From Spisula solida (Eukaryota; Mollusca; Bivalvia; Venerida; Mactridae), in assembly GCA_947247005.1 (NCBI GenBank), contig OX365944.1:24155501-24219500 (forward strand): a stretch of 64,000 nt of DNA, written 5' to 3'. Made by a program: the position numbers and the translations under genes. Positions within the stretch are counted from its first letter, which is position 1. Each line of letters opens with the position of its first letter. A model generated the notes under the pieces. It made no database searches. It worked only from the letters and a program-made list of their open reading frames with translations, and was not told where the DNA came from. Of this stretch, positions 1 to 12,397 are shown one piece after another.

Positions 1-438
1 ATGTATATACTAATACACAATGTTGATACATAAATACCACATACATGTATATACTAATACACAATGTTGATACATAAATACCACATACAATAAATACCAC
101 ATACATGTATATACTAATACACAATGTTGATACATAAATACTACATACATGTATATACTAATACACAATGTTGATACATAAATACCACATACATGTATAT
201 ACTAATACACAATGTTGATACATAAATACCACATACATGTATATACTAATACACAATGTTGATACATAAATACTACATACATGTATATACTAATACACAA
301 TGTTGATACATAAATACCACATACATGTATATACTAATACACAATGTTGATACATAAATACCACATACAATAAATACTACATACATGTATATACTAATAC
401 ACAATTGGTGATACATAAATACCACAAACATGTATATA
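1..438. repeat. 44-bp minisatellite array
   Basis: Head-to-tail copies of a roughly 44-bp AT-rich unit carry the phrases ATACTAATACACAATG and TTGATACATAAATACCACA. About nine copies are visible. Two carry an extra 16-bp partial duplication (AATAAATACCACATAC). The array starts at or before the window edge. It is interrupted at 439 by a MITE, and a last partial unit resumes at 1448-1463, so the array existed before the insertion. No coding capacity was seen. Confidence 0.95.
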
Positions 439-1447
439 CGAGGGGTGATACAGAATTACGTGGATTTTTGCTCTAATTCAAAAACCGTTATACTTAAAGT
501 TACGTATCTGTATACCACGTAATATTGATACTTATTGCACACGTATACCAAATTTCATTTGCATATGATCATAAATAAAGTAAATACAGCGTCTGTAAGA
601 GGGTATGGTTATTAATCGTGGGGCAGCTCAGAAATGACGAACGACGTCACCTTTACGCTGATATAATTTCATGAAGTTTTGAACACTGTTAATCAACTGT
701 GCTTTATTTTTCCAAATCCATTATACTTTTATTTTATGCATTTGTAATTGCCCTGTCAACATTTACCGAATTGAACTGTTACCAGCTCTGCAAGATCATA
801 TGTTTCCATTAATAACACGGTAAGTCGACTCTGACCAACGCAAGCACAGATTCAGTCAACGTCAGGTTTTTAACTCTACCTTCTTTGTCTGTCACATCAT
901 CCAGGCCTTCTTTAAAAAGTGAATGACATTTAAAAACAAGTGGTCGTGATACAGAAGGTCTAATACATGATTTCTCCAACATTTCTTCTGTCTACGTTTG
1001 GGTTTTTCGTGTACACAGAATTGGAAATTTATGCGACTGTAAATGAAATCTTGTGACGTCATTCTTTAAGTTAATTATGATATGACAACAGTAATTCATA
1101 TATTCATAACATGACGAATATACTGAATTTTTCCTTGAAATTTCACCCAGTTGTTGATAAGATATTAGACAACATGGTGCCATATTTCTGAATTTTTAAA
1201 TGAAGAAACACAATAACAATCAGCAATAATGTAACAAGTTTTACTGAAAATTCAGTGTTGATCCGTGAATTCATTCATGTGTTGCTATAGTAGCGTCTAA
1301 CTGTTAATGCAAAGAATTGTTTGTAAATATGTGTTGTGATTTATGTCAATCATAGATAAAAGGCCGCTTTTGTGTAATTTTCATACCGATCTGATGTAAA
1401 ATAAACTTTTTAGAGCAAAAGTCCACGTAATTCTGGATCACCCCTCG
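439..1447. mobile_element. Mariner-type MITE in the minisatellite
   Basis: The 1,009-bp element is bounded by 36-bp terminal inverted repeats beginning CGAGGGGTGAT and continuing CAGAATTACGTGGA, with about two mismatches between ends. TA dinucleotides flank both sides. Removing the element and one TA restores the minisatellite phrase ATGTATATACTAATAC, so the target site is directly readable. TA duplication and CGAGGG termini are typical of Tc1/mariner (IS630-like) elements. No transposase reading frame is visible, so it is non-autonomous. The superfamily assignment is an inference. Confidence 0.9.
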
Positions 1448-2129
1448 TACTAATACACAATTATTACGGTAAAACAATAATGTAGGTAAGCCACAAAGCC
1501 AGTACATTGCGCAGTCAAAAAGGTGTCCTTCAGACTCTTGTAATCACAATAGCTCATTCTGAACTAAACATATTGAGCAGAAACTGATATTCTTAGTTTA
1601 GTAACAGTGACAAAGACCACCACTGGACCCACTTTCAATCATAAGCAGTGTCTTCACACAAGGTACCTTAACATCAAGTTCTATCACAATATCAGTAGGG
1701 GTCATCTACAGGTCATGATCAATACACCTACAGATATACATGTATATAGGATCTCAGACCTTTGTGTTCTTCATTTATGTACTTGAAACAATCTGGGGCC
1801 TGTTTCATAGATATATTTTAGCATAGATCGTATATTTATGTCGTTTATTGAGAGCATACTAAAGTAAACCCATACAATTTCTTATAATTAAAAGTTATTT
1901 ATGATAATTCTAGTTCTTATAAATTTGCTTAAATGTGCCAGCTGTTGTATTTTTTTTTAAAATAACATATGAAAAGTCAAATCTTAGCTAAGATATGTCT
2001 AATAAACAGGCACCAGGTCTACAGACTGACGACAAACAGACATGTGCACCCCCCTGCAACTTCAAAGTGTGACTTGTTCAAATAAAAATAAAGTATATTG
2101 AAAAGCTAGTAGTGAGGAGAGAATCTTAC

Positions 2130-5100
2130 CATCAGGTCTGTTCCTTCTAGCAGCTGGACGTCCACCACCTTCCAAATCATCATCATCATCACTACCAGAA
2201 CTGTCTTCATCTCCTGACCCATCTAATAATCATATTTAATGAACTTTATTAATACTTTCACCTAAATGCCCGGACAAACTGACTGACCGACAGTTCAATT
2301 TTAATATGCCACCCTTTGGGGGGCATGATTAAACATTTGGGTCGCAGACTTTAGTATGCGCACTGTTCATGCTATGTTAAGTTTTGAAATTATGTTTTCC
2401 CTTACAGGAAGTGCAGTTTGTTTCATATCAGTTTGTATCACATTAATGATTGTTTCAACAGAATCAATACATTAATAGAATAATAACAAATTTACACTAC
2501 AAGGCAACACTTTTAGGTATTATTTTTAAGTACAGGGGTGTCAACAGGGCCAAATTGAAAATCAGGAAAATCGCATGTGGCCAACCATTTTTGCCAAACA
2601 AGAGGCCTTCAATGACATTGTTTTCATAATTGACTCAGTTTGTATTAAAGAAAATCTGTTAGAGCAGACTAAATTTACCATAACTTTGCCATTTCTGGAG
2701 ATATTTTTATCTAATTAATATTATTTAATAACTTTTATTTTGGTCAGAAGTCATTGCTCTAGCAGGAATGATAATCCGAAATTCCGGATAAATCAGGAAA
2801 ATTGACACCCCTGTAAGTATAACTATGGTTCTCATAGGCCATATACGTGTTATGCTTACCATTATCTTTATCCAGAAACAAGTTTTGTTTTTCTTCACTT
2901 TTTAATCTATTTGCCATCTGTTTCAATGCAGCTTCTGTCTCCTAGGCAATGAATAAGAATAAAATGTGTTCAGACAACATAGAAGTCCTTGCAAAAAGCT
3001 TTTACAATTGCGGTCTTGCAGGTAAAGACCTTGGTCATGCCCTTACAAGTAGTAACCTAGCTTGTACCCTCATCATATTGTCTCCACTTCTGCTTACACA
3101 TTTACGGTGCACATTTCTACAAAGTTTTTCAGAATGAATGTGGTATGTTTTGCAGTTTAACAAATACCCGTACAACTGACACAATTTTGAGGATGGATGG
3201 AGTGATAAATAGACAGACAAGGGTGGACTGACAAAGGTAAATGTAAGTACAAAAACACACAACATAGAACACTACACAGTTTTCAATTAGTTACAAAATA
3301 ATTAAAAAATAAACATCAATTTCTTCAAATGAGACTAAATGCCAATGAGCACTGGGTGAAATAAACAGGTGCCCATCTTTGTCACACTAGAATTGGATGC
3401 CTGACAAATGTCTGTGGGAGCCACATAATGAGTTAGATCAGAATTTGATGCTTTATGAGTGCCTGTGGGAGTTACACAAAGAAATTGGATGCATATCGAT
3501 TCATCAGGAATCCATACTTCGTATGACCCTCATGCGCACTAGCCAGACACCTAATTCTCGCATTACAAAGTTGGGACCATATGATCTAACCTTACTCAGG
3601 TTTTAACTTAACTTACATCAAACCTATCTTGTTCTACCCGGTTATAATCTTCAAGTTGAGACTCAAGATAAGTGAGATTTCTAAATCGTATGAGATAGGC
3701 ATCGTAAAGTTTCTGTAAATCTTCCTCCAATTTTTCGTATTCATCCATATATGCTGGCCTATTAAAAATGTATGAAATTCAAATTTAAACAAGATCCATA
3801 ACTCTGTTAAAACTTGGTCCAAGCCAATAAAGTCATACAAATTCATATGCAGATATTAAACATTCCTACAAAGTTTCCTAACCAAAGTTGAAATACTTTT
3901 CAAGAAAATCTTGACAATCTACCAAGATGAAACCTTCTTGCCTAACTTTAGGACTGTATTCTGTTTAAAACATAGTTCATAATTGTTCAACTTATGAAAT
4001 TTCAAATTACCGTAACTTTGTCAATAATTAGAATTTTCCATCGAATAACTTTTATTTTCTACATAAAAGTTCATTCTTTCCAGTGCAGCAAATCCTGATT
4101 TCCAGATTGTCCTGGATTTGCAGGACCACCAGCTATAAATGAAGTGAACTGACCTGACACTTTGCAAAGTTTGTAATCTTTTCTGGTTTCTTTCCAATTC
4201 ATTTCTCTTCTTTTCAATTTTGGCTTCAAGATTCGCCTCATCTGACGCTACATTATCTAACATGTTGAGCGTCTTTCTGATTTCATTCTGTAAAATAGGA
4301 TGACACGTCAATGAACAATACTGGTACTATCAACGGTTTTAAAGGGTCCATACACAGTGTGTCAGTATTTATTTAAACAAAGTTATAAATGTACGTAAGT
4401 TTTTATGCCCCCGTATCGATAGATCGGGAGGCGTATAGTAATAAACCTGTCCGTCCGTTCGTCCATCTGGTTAGCCCAAATTGACCGTTTCTTCATGCAT
4501 CATCAGGCTTGCTACAAAGCTTCAATACTTGCATGGATGTTGCATATGAACACTCTCCACATGCCTGTATCACCTAATCCTATTTTGACCTTCACCTTGA
4601 CCTAATTTTGGACTTAGACTTATTTATGGACAAGGCTTCCACAGGGGGCATAAGCGTTTATTGAACGCAGTCTTGTTTAACCTTAAGTCGGCAGATATGT
4701 TTTTAACCAAAAGTAAAGGGGATAAAATTGCATCTGTATTTTTATTAAACATTCAAATATAAGATATATTTCATTTAATAATCGTTTGAAAAATAATCGA
4801 TGGTGGATGAAGTCTTTTGACTTCAAAATCTCCAAAAACTTTTGTAAACATTGAAACTTTTAGTATTACGTAATATACAAACCCACCCAAATTTGTATTT
4901 CTTTAAAAAAATAAATACGATCAATGGGTTGCAAGTTCGCTGTTAAACTTGGTGCTGATGGCAGACACACCATATTGGCTTTTGACCCTGTTGCCATTCA
5001 TACACTTACATACTGGAGCATTATGGGCTATTCTTGCCCAGAGAAATTTAGAAGTTGGTCAGACAGGATTGAACTTGAGACCTCTCGATCTCAAGAGCGT

Positions 5101-8100
5101 GGGTGCCCTACCTCTAGGCCTCTATGCCCCACAATTAAGCAACCACCTGAAGTATGCAGCCAATGATGTTAAATCCCAATTAACCATAACACCCCGGATT
5201 GAGAGGATTGTATATTGAAATCATGGTTAACATACCTCTACAGCTTTTATAGAATGTCCAAGACTAGTTTCCACATCGTTGATCTCCAGTTGTTTAGCTA
5301 TAACCAATGTACGTTGTTCCTGAAATCGTACAAGAAATGGTACTTATAATATCAGGGGTCTCATAGGGGCTGAGTTTTGTACAAATCTTCACTATTTTAC
5401 AGCCAATATATCTATGCTTCGAAGAAAATATGACATTTTAGTCAAAATTTTGAGGGACAAAATGTGGCTTCATAGACATCTCAGCGGTCAAAGGGTCCTT
5501 CAAGAGTCAAAAGAAACCCTGTAGGTTTTAATATGAATGTTTGTACTACCCTCACTACTGTAAGTAACACGAAGCTATTCATAATTATATTTCATAATTA
5601 TTCATTTTTATAATTTATCAGCAAAAATCGAAGAATTATATATATAATTACATAAGAGTATGCTTCGTTGAAGAGGTACTGAAACGTGAGGCTTGTTTAC
5701 AAGACTGTGTCTTAAATATGCTGAGTACAGGGTAAAATATAAATCACAGTCAAAATTAGCATTTGGCTGGGACAAGATAATTGTTTTTGACAAGTAAATT
5801 TTACAGAAATTATAAATAGACTATGAAGGAAATTATTCAGTTTTAGTGACTTGAACAAGCAGTTTCAAATTGTATATCCACAGACTGATTGATCAACATA
5901 AATATGATTTCATATGTTCAAGGTTTACCTTCAGACTGAACCAATCATAGTCAGCTAGTTTTGCAGTCATTTATATTGCTATGGCATTGTTCAAAGTAAC
6001 ACTTAAAGTGGAATAGATATCTGTATAAAAGTCTTATATCCAGTGTCACTTTGTCACGGTGACAGATAATTGCTACAGTATTGTGATATCGTTATGCATA
6101 TGTTGCCTGTATAGTACAGGACTTTGCACATAGTAAGTAAGTAAGTAAGTAAATAAAGACTTTATTTAACGAAGCTACACATTTGGTTTCCCAATCTTCC
6201 ATGTGGGCCTCAAATATATAAACTGAACTGTGTTTGATCAAATCAACAATACTGAGACAATCTTACCCTTAAGTCAACTTCCTTTCCTAACAGATCGTAC
6301 AATCCAGCACCTTTAGATGTAATCTCTGAAGCCAGTCTTCTTGCTTCCTTCAATTCACTGATCTAAAAAGGGAAAAATTTACATATTTTCAATGTGCAGT
6401 TAAAATTGCTTAATATTAGTGAATTTTTCTACATATCCAATAAACTAGTAAAGGATAATTTATATATCGAAAAACATAACAAGAGGGCCCAAAGGGCCCT
6501 AGGTCGCTCACCTGTCGTACTAGTGCATGCACACCCCTATGGTGATCCTACACATTTTCTGAATAAAATTTAAGGAAATTCAGCCTCTATTGCAAGTTTT
6601 TGTATGATTTGACCATGTGACCTAGCGTTTGACCCCAGATGACTTAATTAATATCAAACTTAACCTAGATTGTGTTGAGATGATTATTAGGACCAAATTT
6701 CATAAAGATTAAGTCGAAATTGTAACCTCTGGTGACTACACAGGGTTTCTCTATGATCTGACCTATAATTTAAACAAAATATTTCCTCCATATAACTGTA
6801 CAAATACATGCTATAAAGACAGAACAATACCTAAACACTTAAAAAAATAATTATGGTTCCAGTGGGGTTTGAACCCACGACCCTCAGGAAAATGTCAATT
6901 GACATTGTGACCTTGTTTTTGACGCCAGATGACCCAAAATCGAACTTGGCCTAGATTTTGTTGACAGGATCATTGTGACAAAGTTTCATAAAGATTAAGT
7001 TGAAAATGTAACCTCTGGTGACTGACTACACAAGGTTTTTCTATGATTTGACCTTTATTTTAAACAAAATATTTTGGAATATTTTTCCTCCATATAACAG
7101 TACAAATACATGCTATAAAGACAAAACAATACCTAAACACTTAAAAAAATAAAATTAAAAAATAAAAATTATGGTTCCAGTGGGGGTTGAACCCACGACC
7201 ATCAGGAAAATGTACAAATACATGTCATAAAGACAAAACAATACCTAAACATTTAAAAAAAAAAAAAAAAAAAAAAAAACAATAAAAAAAAAACAAGACT
7301 GTGTTCAATAAACGCTTATGGCCCCTGTGGAAGCCTTGTCCATAAATAAGTCTAAGTCCAAAATTAGTTCAAGGTGAAGGTGAAAATGGGGTCAGGTGAT
7401 ACAGGTGTGTGGAGAGTGTTCATATACAACATCCATGCAAGTTTGGAAGCTTTGTAGCAAGCCATAATGATGCTAGAAGAAACGGTCAATATGGGTTAAC
7501 CAGGACGGACGAACGGACAGGTGAATCACTATATGCCTCCCGATCTATCGATACGGGGGCATAAAAATTATGGTTCCAGTGGGGGTTGAACCCACGACCA
7601 TCAGGAAAATGTACAAATAAATGCTTTACAGACAAAACAATACCTAAACACTTAAAAAAATAAAAATTATGGTTCCAATGGGGTTTGAACCCACGACCCT
7701 CAGGAAAATGTCTATGCTCCCTACAGCGCTTTGAATTCCACTTAACCGTTACAATTCACACCCTGCTTAAAATACTAGAATATTTTGATATTTGACCTTT
7801 ACAAAACTGCTGTGAACCCTGATACACATTTTCATTGGTTGATGAAAGTTTACTTGTATGTATAGAGAGTAGAGAGTTATAGCAGAGAGTTTAGTGACCA
7901 TGAAGACTACATGTTGAAAGGTTTAAAACGAGGTTTTTTCTATAATTTGACCTAGTGAGCTAGTTTTTGACCTCAGATGACCCAATATCGAACTTGACCT
8001 AGATTTTGTTGAGATGATCATTGTGACCACGTTTCATAAAGATTAGGCCAAAATTGTGACCTCTAGAGAGGACACAACCCAATTGTTGACAGACGGACGG

Positions 8101-11100
8101 ACGACGGACGAAGTGTGATCACAATAGCTCACTCTGTCACTTTGTGACAGGTGAGCTAAAAACTACTGAGGGATTTATAATTTTGTTAATGCCAAGCAAG
8201 CAAGCAAACAAGACAAGAAACTTAATAGTCAATCCTACAAATGTACTCTTCAGAAAAAAGGAGTTAACAGCCTGCAACAAATTTAAATTTATCTGAAAAC
8301 AAATGACAACCTAGTTAGTGTATGAAACATAAGCTGTATGTGGTGAAAATTTTACCTGAGCTGAAGGAATTATCATTTTGAACTGATAGACAATTAAAGG
8401 AATGGTACTAAGTTATTAACACATCATTCAGGCCAGTTTCCAGAAATTTTTTAAGGCGCTGGGGCGTTGCTAAGATTTGAGCTTACGCAGATCCACAAGA
8501 ATGGTTAAAAATTGAAAAGTGATTACTGCATGGTTATCCTTAATTTAAAGGCTAATTTAAGAACTTTTTCATGCAATACAAGCCATAATCACTCAAATTA
8601 CACAATACAGATCAAAATATTAACACCCATACAGATTTAAAGGGTATGCAGCTATTTCATAACTAGGCTTAATCGTAATCGTCCATTTTCGGCTATTTCG
8701 TAACCTTTTGTAACCATAGTTCACCTTATTCGTTTACTTAGAAAGACACCATACCAGGATTTAAGGCACTGGGGGAAAGCTGATTCTGGCTTTAAGGTGC
8801 TGTGGTACCCCTTCTGCCCCTGTAAGGGCCTGTCATTTACTGTCGGTCAGTTCAAAATGTACCAGTTAAACTGACATGAACTAATATTTAAATAGATGAA
8901 ACAATGAAATAACTTACCCTGGATGATATATCAAATGAAATCGGAGAGCTTTCTTCGTCATCACCATTGTCTGCATTATCAGCCGAGTTGGTTTTCATGG
9001 CATTATAAAGCACAGATGTGACTTTGAGAAGTTCCTTCACTGCGTACCCATCTGCCTGATACAATTTCTTCGTGTTCAGTTTGATATGTGCCTTTGTAGC
9101 CTGAATGAAATGAAAGTTCATTTCTAGTATGCCAGTGTGTGAAGTAAAACAAATTCAAAGAAAAAAGTATTTCATTCAAAATTGCTTTTCATCCCTTTAC
9201 TAAAAAAAGTCATCATTTAAGCCCCTCTCCCATGTCCTTCATTTATCATTTTCCATTAATGAGTATGGAGAGACCACCATCCAGTTTAATACATTACATG
9301 ATTAGGAAACATGAGAAATCTCATCAAGGGAAAAATACAGTAAATATATTGTTTGAACAGTTACAGGAACAATTAAAACATAAATCAGTGTCAACAAAAT
9401 CATTATACAATGCTTTTCATTGCTTTACTCAAACTACTAATTCCCTTCAACATTTTTCATATTAACCAAGGTGTTTTTTTTTTATAATTTATTACCATGA
9501 ATTCGGCCACAGACTTGATGAAGATAATTCGATCTTGTTCAGTATCTGTATCCCCAGGTACATCAGCACTAGGATCATACCTACAATAACACAAACATAT
9601 ATAATTTACACTGTATGTTCAAATTATTAGTCTGAAGTTTACAAGAAATATGTTTTTGAAACTTAATACAATCAGAGAATCAGGCATTAAAGTCCTTTGT
9701 TTCTTCATAATTCAGCAAGTTGGGACCTCAGCTAAAGATAAAAGTTTATTTCATTTAAACATGAAATATTTATTAATATACGAGGGTCGTTCATTTAATA
9801 CCAGACGATCGCCATAGCGCTTGATTGAAACATGCAATTGTAATAATCTTTCGTTTAATAAGACTTACTCACCAACTTGATTATTTGACAAAACTTGGTA
9901 TAATTTCATCCAACCGAACACAAACTGTGGTTACTATAGTAACCCAACTAAGGGCTACCTGGCCCAGCCCAAGTTTTTAGCGAAATGTGGAGTGTTTATA
10001 TGGCAGGGAGCGTGGAATAGTTGACTTTTTTCAACGGAAAACATCATATAACGTTATGTCTACATCTACGTTATGTTATATAACGTATAATGTCATTTCA
10101 GTACTGTTACTGTGTGTGAAGCGATGTTTGGTGACAAAGGGCATGTTTTCGGTAATATCGCAATGAAATCGAATTCGTTTGAAAAAAAAAACGGATTGTG
10201 ATATAATTTCGTAAAAATATTAATCGTACACCTGTAAAACTAACAAATCTATTTTAGAGAAGCCTTTTAGGAATATTCCTATAGGTGGATTTCTGCTTAT
10301 AAACGGTTCCATGATGACAAGAATCATCTCGCGATGATCTGAGGCCGGGTCAATCTAACGTCAGACACAGGAAAGTGTTGTCGGTTAAACGCTTGTTGGA
10401 CGGTAAACACTACTTGAAGAACAACTACAATAGTAATGACGGAATCATGCGAATTATCGAGGATACAGCATTTAACATCAAATAGAGAAAAAGTGGCACG
10501 TTTTAGGAGCAAAAATGGCGTAACGTCATACTATTTTGACGTCGACTTGGGCCGACTCGCGTTACATGAACTTATTAAAACACTGATATTATGTAAACCC
10601 TGCATCGTAACAAGTTGAAATTTCGTATGTGAATTAAGGAATAGTGTGAATGTATTCCTGTAAATTTTCATCAATATCAGTCTATTAGTTTTCCAGCAAT
10701 ATCGATCGTCCGGGTATTAAATGAACGACCCTCGTACATGGACAGTGTAATAAAAATGTATCAATATAGGGCTCTTATGTCCTCATGATTAAAGATACCA
10801 AAATGTACAATCACTCAATTACTCAGTATCTTTGAACCACTCATTGTTTCCAACTTCTTCAAGATCTACCTGTGACACAATCACATTCTTCTACTTCACT
10901 GGACTGACAAGAGTCAGATATACATTTTACTTCCTAATTCTGTAACTTAAAACAATATTTACCTTTTTACAAGCCATTTGAGGACTTCAGCGACCAGTGG
11001 GAAATTTGGATTTCTGAAGTTTTCCATGGAAATAAGACGGACATATCCCAATGCCCTCATCATCTCAGTGAAATCTGTAAATAAAGAATTAATAAGATGA

Positions 11101-12397
11101 AGCTAAGCTGGTAAAAGGTTACATGGCATAAAGTAAGTCAATGGTCAAAAGTATACTGTATACCAGAAGTACATATAGGAATTGAACGGTTGAACCCACA
11201 ATCCTAAATGCTAGTAATGTTCTACATGAGGAGTCATACTGAGGCACAATGCCCAATCCTGAAAATAGGAATGATGCAAGTTGGTGTCAGGTGCTATTCC
11301 TATACTAAATTCTGATTTGAACATTGTTTCAAAGTTAACATTCAATTAAAATGAACATAACTTTAATAGTCAATGTTTTTCATCAAATACCTTTAGTTTT
11401 CTGCTGAAAAACAACAGGCCCTATACACTACTAGTATTATAGCTCTGTTTACATAATCAATTTCAGCACTGTACTAGTGTTGAGGGGGGTCATGAGGTCA
11501 ACATTTTGGCTTTCAAAAATTACGTTATGACCAAACTAGAGTTTTGACGAAATTTTAGGGTTCAATTGTTGGGGTTTGTTAGACCGGATTCGGAGGCTGA
11601 GTCCCAAATCAGTAGCTTATACTAATTCATAATAAGTCGATTGTGAAACAAGTTTTTTCAACTTATTGTTCACTCATCACACCTCATTCTTGATGTAAAC
11701 CATCGCCACGAGGGTATGAGAGAAGAGAAGGCGTTTCAAGATTTGATCTTTTTTGCAGAGTGTCTACCAAGGGAATTACTAGTTTTTTATTCTGTCTTTG
11801 GTATCAGTCTGGGAGCGCACCCGAGACCTCCCTCATTCGAAGCAGATGCTCAACCACAAGGCTATCAAGGAGGTGGTTCAGTCTAGAGCTCGATCTTTTC
11901 CCTTTTTTAATTGACCACAAGAGATAGTCTAATTATGACAGGGGAGGAATGTAGTAATCAGCGTAAGGCAATGGTTTAATTAGCTCAGGCGGTAGAGCAC
12001 ATTGAATAATGAAAACCCTAGTCCCTAGTTGAGGGGACGTCCGAGTTCGTGCCTTCGGAGCCCCACATCTGGGGCTTTTTCTCCATTGGCATTGTTTCAA
12101 TCAGGCCAACTATACCTGTCATGCAAATAGGACGCATTAACTTTGTGCAGCCAAATCAAATGATAGTACGGACATTGTCCAGATAAGCTTATAATAAAGT
12201 TATTAACAGACACATAATAAAAGTTATTCTGTGAATTTAGCTGTCATAACCCCTCCCACTAATTTCAAGCTACGATTAAACATAATCATCGTCAAATTGG
12301 CCACAATTACGTCTTTCGTAGATACATGATGCCACATTAAATAGTCATCTATACATAGCTACTAATTATACATACTTCGAAGGTCTCTGTAAGACAT
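2130..12397 (-). CDS. CLUAP1: Clusterin-associated protein 1 / intraflagellar transport protein 38, 3' end missing
   Basis: CLUAP1 (IFT38, DYF-3, qilin) is an IFT-B subunit needed to build cilia. Ten coding exons, all GT-AG and in phase, were read: 12376-12397 (ATG at 12397), 10963-11074, 9496-9580, 8918-9100, 6267-6362, 5236-5319, 4154-4287, 3617-3758, 2860-2941 and 2130-2222. They encode 344 residues. The start reads [18 protein letters not shown]. The family core includes [19 protein letters not shown] (from residue 74) and [16 protein letters not shown] (about 205-220). The N-terminal half is the calponin-homology-like domain. Residues from about 135 are heptad-rich coiled coil, and the last visible exon encodes an acidic Asp/Ser/Gly tail. 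The human protein is about 413 aa and exon 10 ends in a good donor, so roughly 70 residues should lie left of the window. I found no matching exon at 1-2129. Identification is very secure. Confidence 0.97.
2533..2813. mobile_element. 281-bp MITE in CLUAP1 intron 9
   Basis: Short terminal inverted repeats CAGGGGTGTCAA face each other at both ends. They are flanked by the direct repeat TAAGTA (2527-2532 and 2814-2819). There is no reading frame inside. The CAGGGGTG terminus is hAT-like, but the visible target duplication is 6 bp, not the usual 8, so the superfamily is open. It lies between the exons at 2860-2941 and 2130-2222. Confidence 0.75.
4401..4677 (+). repeat. Dispersed repeat, copy 1 (CLUAP1 intron)
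   Basis: The sequence starts TTTTATGCCCCCGTATCGAT, passes a GTCCGTCCGTTCGTCC stretch, and ends near AAGCGTTTATTGAACGCAG. An inverted copy of about the same length and clear similarity lies at 7293-7567. The paired match defines the ends. No coding capacity was seen. This looks like a short non-autonomous repeat common in bivalves; the class is unresolved. Confidence 0.85.
6133..6220. repeat. (GTAA)n microsatellite with LINE/SINE-like tail
   Basis: About six GTAA/TAAG units are followed by AATAAAGACTTTATTTAACG and a short unique stretch. A simple repeat next to such a tail is typical of the 3' end of a retroposed element. No body was recognised upstream. Confidence 0.5.
6479..8158. repeat. 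Composite bivalve-type repeat in a CLUAP1 intron
   Basis: The block begins CAAGAGGGCCCAAAGGGCCC with TAGGTCGCTCACCTG. It ends with a GACGGACGGACGA run, ATCACAATAGCTCAC and GTGACAGGTGAGCTAAAAA, giving inverted 'CTCACCTG/CAGGTGAG' ends. Internally, a module mentioning CTAGATTTTGTTGA and TTTCATAAAGATTA recurs about four times. A module with ATTATGGTTCCAGTGG and TTGAACCCACGACC recurs four times (about 6850, 7170, 7570, 7670). Read on the minus strand, that module contains the B-box-like GTGGGTTCAA of a tRNA-derived SINE. A ~25-nt A-run occurs at about 7253-7279, and an inverted copy of the 4401-4677 repeat is nested inside. No gene was seen. Confidence 0.85.
7293..7567 (-). repeat. Dispersed repeat, copy 2, nested and inverted
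   Basis: This is a reverse-complement relative of 4401-4677, running from GACTGTGTTCAATAAACGC to ATCGATACGGGGGCATAAA. It sits inside the composite repeat 6479-8158, so it is the younger insertion there. Together with copy 1 it makes a ~2.6-kb-spaced inverted pair within CLUAP1 introns. Confidence 0.85.
9781..10734. mobile_element. 954-bp mariner-type MITE in CLUAP1 intron 2
   Basis: Terminal inverted repeats of about 31 bp start CGAGGGTCGTTCATTTAATA, then CC, one small indel and GACGATCG on both ends. TA flanks both sides (9779-9780 and 10735-10736). The CGAGGGTCGTTCA terminus is characteristic of Tc1/mariner-related elements. Only short unrelated open stretches lie inside, so it is non-autonomous or decayed. 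It is unrelated in its interior to the 439-1447 element, though both ends begin CGAGGG. Confidence 0.9.
11600..11885 (-). mobile_element. tRNA-derived SINE, minus orientation
   Basis: On the minus strand, a tRNA-like head (A-box-like GTGGTTGAGCATCTGCTTC; degenerate B box) leads into a body containing the complement of CATCGCCACGAGGGTATG and AAGTCGATTGTGAAACAAG. The same head-body combination recurs at 47735-48080, which supports a single SINE family. It lies in CLUAP1 intron 1. Confidence 0.75.
11970..12120 (+). mobile_element. tRNA-derived SINE, plus orientation
   Basis: A clear Pol III A box occurs (TTAGCTCAGGCGGTAGAGCA). About 70 nt later comes a B-box-like CGAGTTCGTGCC, then a body with CCCACATCTGGGGCTTTTTC. 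No cloverleaf with a pairing acceptor stem can be drawn, so it is not called a functional tRNA. It lies in CLUAP1 intron 1, about 260 bp downstream of exon 1. Confidence 0.7.

Noticed and set aside
9232..9465. 77-codon plus-strand frame within CLUAP1 intron 3
   Set aside because: Low-complexity, no domain, antisense to an intron; best explained by chance.
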